The notes beneath the pieces were generated by a model. The model saw only the letters and a list, made by a program, of their open reading frames with translations. It was not told the origin of the DNA and ran no database searches. Of a DNA stretch of 12,162 bases, positions 7,514 through 11,489 are shown piece by piece; positions within the stretch are counted from its first letter, which is position 1, and each line of letters opens with the position of its first letter. Source of the stretch: CAMLKC01 sp035493555 (GTDB lineage Bacteria > Patescibacteriota > Saccharimonadia > Saccharimonadales > Saccharimonadaceae); the NCBI GenBank assembly GCA_035493555.1, contig DATJIC010000030.1, positions 1 through 12,162 on the forward strand, written 5' to 3'. The translations under genes were made by a program, and so were the position numbers.

Positions 7514-7855
7514 GTGGTTCGGAACCCGGCCAATCATGGCCTGAGCGACGCGGCGATCGAAGCGATGTGGGCAAACCAACGCCCGCAGATGCGCGATCAC
7601 GCTGGACGCGGCCGCCTGTGGACAGCTCTGCTGTTCCTGGTGGTGGTCTCGATCATCCCGATCGGGATGATCTTCACGGGCAGGGGCACCCAGGTCCTCC
7701 ACTTCACCCTCTGGGGTATGTGGCTGACAGTGTTCGTGCTGGTCTTCGCGGGGATCATTGCATCCTTCCCCCAGAAGCCCGCGCGCGGATTCCTCCTGGT
7801 CGCCGTCGAACTGCTCTACCTCGGTCTCGCCGGTTTGTTCATGGCGATGAACTGA
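7514..7855 (+). CDS. Unrecognised three-helix membrane protein (GC-rich cassette 1)
   Basis: A 113-residue protein I do not recognise. The first 33 residues are polar and basic (NPANHGLSDAAIEAMWANQR, then GRGRL). Three hydrophobic segments follow near 35-55, 66-86 and 92-112, with a very short end (MAMN). The start is GTG at 7514, set by a strong GGAGG seven bases upstream. Third codon positions are almost all G or C (CTG, CTC, GTC, ATC, GGC), quite unlike the atp and MFS genes on both sides, which suggests transfer from a high-GC donor. The frame stays open and the hydrophobic pattern is regular, so it is a real gene, not a chance frame. It lies between MFS and atpC inside an inverted-repeat bracket and is followed within three bases by a large hairpin. 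No link to ATP synthase can be shown; it is not an AtpI/AtpZ pattern. Confidence 0.8.
   Translation: MVRNPANHGLSDAAIEAMWANQRPQMRDHAGRGRLWTALLFLVVVSIIPIGMIFTGRGTQVLHFTLWGMWLTVFVLVFAGIIASFPQKPARGFLLVAVELLYLGLAGLFMAMN
7651..7672. repeat. Perfect 22-base palindrome inside the cassette 1 gene
   Basis: The half-site GATCATCCCGA is followed by its exact reverse complement with no spacer. It encodes I-I-P-I-G-M-I in the first hydrophobic helix. It could be a protein-binding site, or a by-product of GC-rich coding. Confidence 0.85.
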
Positions 7856-7858
7856 GGT

Positions 7859-7928
7859 GACCGGGGCCGCCGTGAAGGCGCATTACTTGCTGACGCGAGT
7901 CATGTATCAGCCTTCACGGCCCCCGGTC
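7859..7928. repeat. Large hairpin after the cassette 1 gene
   Basis: The left arm (7859-7879) and right arm (7910-7928) pair over 19 base pairs. The only flaw is a two-base CC bulge at 7867-7868. Key arm sequences are GCCGTGAAGGC and GCCTTCACGGC. The 30-base apical region contains a second small hairpin, TGAC-GCGA-GTCA (7891-7902), with a GNRA tetraloop. No T-run follows, so it is probably an RNA stability or structure element, not a plain terminator. Confidence 0.85.
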
Positions 7929-7937
7929 CCAAGGGAT

Positions 7938-7954
7938 CACTCCTGCTATCTATC
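7938..7954. repeat. Right inverted repeat of cassette 1
   Basis: CACTCCTGCTATCTATC is the partner of 7491-7508. In the transcript it would pair with the 5' leader and cover the GGAGG ribosome site. No target-site duplication is visible outside the two repeats. Confidence 0.75.
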
Positions 7955-7956
7955 CG

Positions 7957-7984
7957 ATCCCCCTCGCATTTAGCGGGGATTTTT
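7957..7984 (+). terminator. Intrinsic terminator of cassette 1
   Basis: ATCCCC (7957-7962) pairs with GGGGAT (7975-7980), followed by a T-run to 7984. An inner CGC/GCG pairing is an alternative. The atpC promoter begins at its last T. Confidence 0.8.
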
Positions 7985-7992
7985 GCTATCAT
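7984..7992 (+). promoter_or_regulatory. Extended -10 promoter of atpC
   Basis: TGCTATCAT is a TGn-extended -10 box. The expected start, about 7999, is within a few bases of the atpC ATG at 8002. No Shine-Dalgarno site is visible, so atpC is probably read from a near-leaderless mRNA. Confidence 0.5.
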
Positions 7993-8001
7993 GTAGGCAG
8001 T

Positions 8002-8430
8002 ATGAATTTAGAACTTATTACGTTGCTTGGCAAAAAGGTTGACCAAGAAGTTTACGAAGTCATGATTCCCACCCAAGAGGGTGAGATTGCTGTTTTTCCT
8101 GGCCATGAGCCATTGGTATCTATCGCCGTTCCCGGTGCGATCGCTGTTCGCTATAAAAAAGACGACCCCGATAGTAAACTCGACTTTTTCGCGATTAGTG
8201 GTGGTGTTATTGAAATCGCCCAGCACAAAGTGCGTATTCTGGTTGACGAGGCCGACAATGGCGACGACATTATCGAGGCCGAAAGCAAAGCTGCGCTTGA
8301 ACGTGCTATTAAGCTGCGCGATAACGCCAAAACACAGGTTGAGCTTGAACAGGCGCACCAGCTGGTTGACCGACACGCCGTCCGTCTAAAAGTTGCCGAT
8401 CTTCACCGGCGTCATCGCCACCGCGGCTAG
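8002..8430 (+). CDS. atpC: F1Fo ATP synthase subunit epsilon
   Basis: Epsilon (142 residues, typical length) binds gamma and the c-ring and can inhibit ATP hydrolysis. The N-terminal beta-sandwich has the family pattern: MNLELITLLGKKVDQEVYEVMIPTQEGEIAVFPGHEPLVS, then ISGGVIEIAQHKVRILVDEA. The C-terminal two-helix part is present (EAESKAALERAIKLRDNAKT, VELEQAHQLVDRHAVRLKVADL), so the inhibitory module is retained. It ends in a short basic, His/Arg-rich tail (HRRHRHRG). It is unusual in not following atpD: an operon terminator, an MFS gene and a GC-rich cassette lie between. It has its own promoter. Codon use matches the atp genes. Its TAG stop shares the CTAG at 8427-8430 with the convergent gene. 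Confidence 0.95.
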   Translation: MNLELITLLGKKVDQEVYEVMIPTQEGEIAVFPGHEPLVSIAVPGAIAVRYKKDDPDSKLDFFAISGGVIEIAQHKVRILVDEADNGDDIIEAESKAALERAIKLRDNAKTQVELEQAHQLVDRHAVRLKVADLHRRHRHRG

Positions 8431-8753
8431 GTTGCTTCGTCTGGCTGGGCCTGCAAAAGAGGTGCGGCTGTTTCTGTGGAGCGGCTTTGTCGTTCCGCGG
8501 CTGCCTTTAGGGCCCGTATCGCGAAGGCGACGCTATCGATGATTATCTTTTGAATTTCGAGCGAGGATGCGCCACTTTCTTGGCTGTCAAAATAGGCCCG
8601 CTTGATGATCTGCTGGGCTAGCACGGGATTGTCCGCGGCTAGTTCCTTCCACCAGCCACTATGTTTGGGATCAATCACTTCTTCAACCACCAAACCAAGT
8701 AAGTCCGATTCCTCGACCTTGGGAAGCATGGGTTCGTGGTTGTGGGAAGCCAT
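8427..8753 (-). CDS. Unrecognised small acidic protein
   Basis: A 108-residue soluble protein I do not recognise. The first 30 residues are acidic (PKVEESDLLGLVVEEVIDP). The middle and C-terminal part look helical (ELAADNPVLAQQIIKRAYFDS, then LEIQKIIIDSVAFAIRALKAAAERQ). The end is a polar, probably disordered tail. A GWW motif at about 33-35 is the most distinctive point. No membrane segment or signal peptide is seen. The ATG at 8753 sits nine bases after a good promoter and lacks a Shine-Dalgarno site, as expected for a near-leaderless gene. It faces atpC tail to tail, and the two TAG stops overlap on one CTAG. The codon pattern matches the local genome, so it appears resident, not acquired. 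Confidence 0.75.
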   Translation of the reverse strand: MASHNHEPMLPKVEESDLLGLVVEEVIDPKHSGWWKELAADNPVLAQQIIKRAYFDSQESGASSLEIQKIIIDSVAFAIRALKAAAERQSRSTETAAPLLQAQPDEAT

Positions 8754-8762
8754 GGTAGCTGT

Positions 8763-8791
8763 AGTATATCAACCATAGATGTAGCGTGCAA
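8763..8791 (-). promoter_or_regulatory. Promoter of the 8427-8753 gene
   Basis: On the minus strand, TTGCAC (8791-8786), a 17-base spacer and TATACT (8768-8763) form a regular promoter, with TGA before the -10 box as an extended element. The expected start is two bases before the ATG at 8753. Confidence 0.65.
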
Positions 8792-8820
8792 ATAACTACG
8801 CAGGCATTACATATAGCGTG

Positions 8821-8849
8821 TTTACCTTAGCGCAACAGAGGAGTAAAAT
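8821..8849 (+). promoter_or_regulatory. Promoter of the carbonic-anhydrase-like gene
   Basis: TTTACC (8821-8826), a 17-base spacer and TAAAAT (8844-8849). Expected start near 8856. It is divergent from the promoter of the minus-strand gene, and the two share a 132-base intergenic region. Confidence 0.55.
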
Positions 8850-8885
8850 CTAGCATTGATTGTAATAATAAAAAAGGTTCTTAAA

Positions 8886-9884
8886 ATGACACACGAGTCG
8901 GTTAGCGACAGGAAATTCAACATGGAAACAACCCTCGAGCGCAAGGTAATTATCGTTGGCCGGTTGGGCCAGCTAAAGTTAGGCAACAAAGAAGGTATTC
9001 CCTCTCGCTACCGTGAAGCAACGGCGGCTGAGCTCCAGGAAATGGCTGAGGAGAAAGCTCGCAAGCTGCTGCTCCCTACGGATATAAAGGCAACCGGCTG
9101 TATCGACGGCCGTAAAAAACTGCGCAATATGGATGGCAGTTCGCCAGAGATCAGGCTGCGCCGGGTTGGTGGTTCGGCATCAAACCTGGGTGTTGCATTG
9201 AATGCCGAGGCATCGTTTATGGATACGCTTGATCCGGAAGCTCCGCTTGAGGATCAAATTGAAGCGATTGACGGGCACGTTGCCGGGCTGACGGGATTTG
9301 ACCGTTCCGCTCACACGGGTGGCTGCGGTGGCGCAAATGGTGAGGTTGAAGACAACGAAGCGATTAATAGCAATCCTGCGATTCTTGACGCAGCCGAAGC
9401 GTTTTTGGCTATTCCAGAAGTCCAAGCCTTTTTTATGGCTGGCCACGAAGACGATTTCCGTGACCCCGAAACTCGGGAGCTCCAGCCGCTCTTTACGAGC
9501 GAACTTGCCGAACGGGTCCGTGAGGCGTCCGGAAAAACGGCAGAATTCCTAAAGGCCAAGGGATGGGTTGGTCAAAAGTACGTTGATGGCGTTACTAAAG
9601 AAAACCCACGCGGCGTTGAGGATCTTGAAGTCGACCACGACGACCATAAATACCATGGCCATAAAGAAGGCGCGATTTTGGCAGTGCTTGGTGATGAAAC
9701 ATATAGCGAGGACGATGATTTTGTATGGAACCTTAAAGCGTCCAAAAAAGTCGCCGAAGCTCTTTCGGGTCAGCGCGGAGGCGAAGGTTATGCCCAGGCA
9801 CTGATTGCCGAGGTTGCAAAACACCTCGCAACGTCAAGCCGCCTGGCATCAACCGAAACGCCGGTGGCTGTCATTGCCAAATAA
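8886..9884 (+). CDS. Putative metalloenzyme with carbonic-anhydrase-like CxDGR and HTGGC motifs
   Basis: A soluble protein of 332 residues if it starts at the ATG at 8886. An ATG at 8922 with AGGAAA six bases upstream is almost equally good, and an in-frame TTG at 8856 is less likely. GCIDGRKK (Cys72, Asp74, Arg76) fits the CxDxR metal and dyad motif of beta carbonic anhydrases and is closer to the CxDGR that I recall from cadmium-type (zeta) enzymes. About 67 residues later SAHTGGCGGANGE supplies His143 and Cys147 as further possible ligands, with three residues between them, not the two of beta enzymes. A His-rich stretch follows (DHDDHKYHGHKEG). Seen: the motifs and order. Inferred: metal binding and CO2 hydration; the rest of the protein is not clearly a beta fold. 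The gene is monocistronic, with its own promoter and terminator. Confidence 0.55.
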   Translation: MTHESVSDRKFNMETTLERKVIIVGRLGQLKLGNKEGIPSRYREATAAELQEMAEEKARKLLLPTDIKATGCIDGRKKLRNMDGSSPEIRLRRVGGSASNLGVALNAEASFMDTLDPEAPLEDQIEAIDGHVAGLTGFDRSAHTGGCGGANGEVEDNEAINSNPAILDAAEAFLAIPEVQAFFMAGHEDDFRDPETRELQPLFTSELAERVREASGKTAEFLKAKGWVGQKYVDGVTKENPRGVEDLEVDHDDHKYHGHKEGAILAVLGDETYSEDDDFVWNLKASKKVAEALSGQRGGEGYAQALIAEVAKHLATSSRLASTETPVAVIAK

Positions 9885-9889
9885 GTAGG

Positions 9890-10843
9890 TTATAAATTAC
9901 TTTGCAGAATTGCACGGACTTCGTCCGTGCTTTTTGTATGCATTAGTTGTTCGCGCAGTTCGCTGGCGCCAGGAAAATCACGGACATAAATTTTAAAGAA
10001 GCGCTTGAGCGGTTCGAATTTTCGCGGCTCGAGTTCTTCAGAGTATTTGTCGAATAGGTCTAGCTGCAAGGACAAAAGCGATAAAAGCTCTTCCCTGCTG
10101 TGTTCGCGTTTTTCCGTTTCAAACGCAAACGGGTCATGAAAAATACCGCGGCCAATCATGATACCATCAACGCCGTATTTTTCGACCAGCTCCTGCCCGT
10201 GCTGCCGGTCACGGATGTCGCCGTTGATGGTAAGGAGCGTTTGGGGTGCGATTTCGTCGCGCAGTTTTTTGATTTCAGGAATTAGTTCAAAGTGCGCGTC
10301 AACTTTGCTCATTTCTTTACGTGTGCGAAGGTGAATCGTGAGGTTAACGACATCTTGCTGCAACAAGTGGGTCAGCCATTCCTGCCATTCGCTCGTTGAG
10401 CTGTAGCCGAGCCGTGTTTTGACGCTAACGGGCAACCCACCTTTTTTAGCGGCTTGTATCAGCTCCGCGGCAACCTCGGGTGTGCGGATAAGCCCGCTCC
10501 CTGCCCCGTTTTTAACTACCGATTTGTCGGGGCAGCCCATGTTAATATCAATGCCTTTGTAGCCCATAGCGGCAAGTCCGCGGGCCATCTCGGCAAATTC
10601 TTCGGGCCTACTGCCCCATATTTGGGCGACCATCGGCTGCTCGTCGGCCGTAAAAGTGAGCCGGCCGCGCGTGCTATGAGCACCTTTAGGGCTGCAGTAG
10701 CTGCTGGCGTTAGTAAACTCGGTAAAAAAGATATCCGGCTTCGCGGCGTGTGCAACCACATGGCGGAACACAACGTCGGTTACTGCCTCCATGGGAGCCA
10801 GAATAAAAAACGGACGTGGTAGTTCCTGCCAAAAATTAGTCAT
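9890..10843 (-). CDS. dus: tRNA-dihydrouridine synthase (DusB-like)
   Basis: An FMN enzyme of 317 residues that reduces uridines in the tRNA D-loop with NADPH. The TIM barrel opens with FFILAPMEAVTDVVFR, the family start. The catalytic cysteine is C104 in DINMGCPDKSVVKNGAGSGL. VKTRLG (K142) and TIHLRTR (H171) are the usual FMN and substrate residues. NGDI (207-210) and IGRGIFHDPF (230-239) are the phosphate-binding end of the barrel. A C-terminal helical domain follows, from about 250. The specific site class (A, B or C) is uncertain. The ATG lies six bases after a perfect TATAAT, so transcription probably starts at the ATG. The 3' end of the gene doubles, on the other strand, as the terminator of the convergent gene. 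Confidence 0.95.
   Translation of the reverse strand: MTNFWQELPRPFFILAPMEAVTDVVFRHVVAHAAKPDIFFTEFTNASSYCSPKGAHSTRGRLTFTADEQPMVAQIWGSRPEEFAEMARGLAAMGYKGIDINMGCPDKSVVKNGAGSGLIRTPEVAAELIQAAKKGGLPVSVKTRLGYSSTSEWQEWLTHLLQQDVVNLTIHLRTRKEMSKVDAHFELIPEIKKLRDEIAPQTLLTINGDIRDRQHGQELVEKYGVDGIMIGRGIFHDPFAFETEKREHSREELLSLLSLQLDLFDKYSEELEPRKFEPLKRFFKIYVRDFPGASELREQLMHTKSTDEVRAILQSNL
9912..9935 (+). terminator. Intrinsic terminator of the 8886-9884 gene, inside dus coding sequence
   Basis: GCACGGAC (9912-9919), loop TTC and GTCCGTGC (9923-9930) form a perfect eight-base stem followed by five T on the plus strand. The same bases encode STDEVRA near the C-terminus of dus on the minus strand. Confidence 0.85.
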
Positions 10844-10849
10844 TGTTTT

Positions 10850-10855
10850 ATTATA
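10850..10855 (-). promoter_or_regulatory. -10 box of dus, leaderless start likely
   Basis: A perfect TATAAT on the minus strand, six bases before the dus ATG. No good -35 is seen; that region would fall in the base of the adjacent hairpin. Confidence 0.6.
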
Positions 10856-10866
10856 CGCGATTGCGC

Positions 10867-10904
10867 CTCACACTTTTCGCGACGGCTGTCGTGAAGAGTG
10901 TGAG
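10867..10904. repeat. Seventeen-base-pair hairpin between dus and cassette 2
   Basis: The arms 10867-10883 and 10888-10904 pair over 17 positions around the loop GGCT. The plus-strand RNA has two G-U pairs where the minus-strand RNA would have A-C mismatches, so it folds better on the plus strand. In the minus direction it lies just beyond the cassette 2 end repeat, where a terminator might be expected, but no T-run follows. Confidence 0.8.
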
Positions 10905-10907
10905 ACG

Positions 10908-10919
10908 GACAGGAATAGC
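10908..10919. repeat. Left inverted repeat of cassette 2
   Basis: GACAGGAATAGC is repeated exactly in inverse orientation at 11392-11403, 472 bases away. It resembles the cassette 1 repeat GATAGATAGC. No target-site duplication is seen outside. Confidence 0.7.
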
Positions 10920-10969
10920 TTCCTTGATCCGATTTTTCGAATGGACAATGTCCAGACGTCTCGGTGGGA

Positions 10970-11149
10970 CTACTCGTCGTCGCCGAGCTGACCCTTGAGG
11001 GCTCGCTTGGCCATGGCGGGGAGTCCCCAGCCGGCCTGACTGGCCATGCTGTTGACGATCCGAAGGTCGCTGCTGTCGGCGCTCCCGCCGCTCTTCATGG
11101 CGGCGTCAACGCGACGGATGGCGGCCTTGGTCTGTTCGTTGGTGGCCAA
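10970..11149 (-). CDS. Unrecognised 59-residue protein (GC-rich cassette 2)
   Basis: A small soluble protein I do not recognise. The proposed start is TTG at 11149, because AGGTGA (11160-11155) lies five bases upstream. The frame is open further, into the hairpin and tRNA-like gene, but that extension is unlikely to be translated. The protein has a basic helical start (EQTKAAIRRVDAAMKS), a small-residue linker (GGSADSSD), a second helix-like part (LRIVNSMASQAGWGLPAMAKRALK) and an acidic end (GDDE). Third positions are nearly all G or C (GCC, GGC, AAG, ATC), as in cassette 1 and unlike the flanking dus and nuclease genes. It follows a tRNA-like gene and a stable hairpin on the same strand. Coding status rests on codon pattern and ribosome site only. 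Confidence 0.55.
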   Translation of the reverse strand: MATNEQTKAAIRRVDAAMKSGGSADSSDLRIVNSMASQAGWGLPAMAKRALKGQLGDDE

Positions 11150-11188
11150 CGGTATCACCTGTTTCGTGAGAATCGGATGGATGGGCAG

Positions 11189-11235
11189 GGCGGGCAGGAT
11201 GCGGCTGGTTGCCGCGGTGTTGATTCCTGCCCGCC
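11189..11235 (-). repeat. Two-tier hairpin between the tRNA-like gene and the 59-residue ORF
   Basis: On the minus strand GGCGGGCAGGA (11235-11225) pairs perfectly with TCCTGCCCGCC (11199-11189). Within its loop GCGGC-AACCA-GCCGC (11215-11201) forms a second stem. It starts four bases after the tRNA-like 3' end. No T-run follows, so it may be a processing or leader structure. Confidence 0.85.
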
Positions 11236-11239
11236 TTCG

Positions 11240-11315
11240 TGGGGATGGCGGGATTTGAACCCGCACACTCCGCTTGGGGGGTAAGCGGTGCTCTGCTCTG
11301 TTGAGCTACATCCCG
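11240..11315 (-). tRNA. tRNA-like gene with abnormal anticodon loop
   Basis: A full cloverleaf can be drawn on the minus strand. The acceptor has GGGATG paired with CATCCC. U8-A9 are present. The D stem is GCTC/GAGC, the anticodon stem CCGCT/AGCGG, the variable loop five bases, and the T stem GCGGG/CCCGC with loop TTCAAAT. Three points are abnormal. Position 1 is C facing C72. The nine-base D loop AACAGAGCA lacks the G18-G19 pair. The anticodon loop is TACCCCCCA, nine bases, or ACCCCCC if a sixth stem pair forms, and either way U33 is missing. A CCC (Gly) reading is possible but not secure. CCA is not encoded. It may be a degenerate tRNA, a special decoder or a tRNA-derived structure in the leader of the small ORF. 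Confidence 0.6.
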
Positions 11316-11321
11316 ACCGGG

Positions 11322-11371
11322 GAGTGACTCGGGCTGGGTCTTATGATAGACCCGTATCTGCCGGAGCACTC
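11322..11371 (-). repeat. Extended stem-loop upstream of the tRNA-like gene
   Basis: On the minus strand GAGTGCTCCGGC (11371-11360) pairs with GCCCGAGTCACTC (11334-11322), with one bulge and one C-C mismatch. An inner perfect stem GGGTCT/AGACCC closes on a six-base loop ATCATA (11353-11336). It ends six bases before the tRNA-like 5' end. Confidence 0.75.
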
Positions 11372-11391
11372 AACCCTATTTCCTCAATATG

Positions 11392-11403
11392 GCTATTCCT
11401 GTC
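11392..11403. repeat. Right inverted repeat of cassette 2
   Basis: GCTATTCCTGTC is the exact reverse complement of 10908-10919. On its outer side lies a nine-pair hairpin, GAACGCTTC/GAAGTGTTC (11408-11430), that contains one G-T pair. Confidence 0.7.
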
Positions 11404-11457
11404 GATGAACGCTTCTGGCCGAAGTGTTCAAAGACAAATGGCCGGAAAGCTTTAAAA

Positions 11458-11486
11458 ATTATATACCTTTATTGCTAATACGTCAA
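11458..11486 (-). promoter_or_regulatory. Strong promoter reading into cassette 2
   Basis: On the minus strand TTGACG (11486-11481), a spacer of exactly 17 and TATAAT (11463-11458) form a near-consensus promoter starting at about 11451. It lies between the nuclease gene and the cassette and would drive the tRNA-like gene and the small ORF. The 120-base stretch 11372-11489 otherwise holds only the end repeat and a short hairpin. Confidence 0.75.
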
Positions 11487-11489
11487 TAT

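Noticed and set aside
7567..7860. Alternative plus-strand 97-codon frame overlapping the cassette 1 gene
   Set aside because: It is rich in Arg and Pro as expected for a shifted frame of GC-rich DNA. The GTG frame at 7514 has the ribosome site and regular membrane helices.
7491..7954. Integron cassette with attC site
   Set aside because: No GTTRRRY/RYYYAAC core sites are seen next to the hairpins and no integrase is in the window.
10964..11284. Plus-strand 106-codon open frame across cassette 2
   Set aside because: It reads through the tRNA-like gene and two hairpins, is glycine- and alanine-rich from GC composition, and has no ribosome site. The minus strand has the better gene.
10908..11403. 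Transposon or MITE with true terminal repeats
   Set aside because: No transposase and no target-site duplication are seen at either cassette. The repeats may be RNA-level pairing, so no mobile element is annotated.
11240..11403. tmRNA or RNase P RNA as the explanation for the structured region of cassette 2
   Set aside because: A complete D arm and anticodon arm are present, which tmRNA lacks. No tag-peptide frame or conserved RNase P core motif was found.
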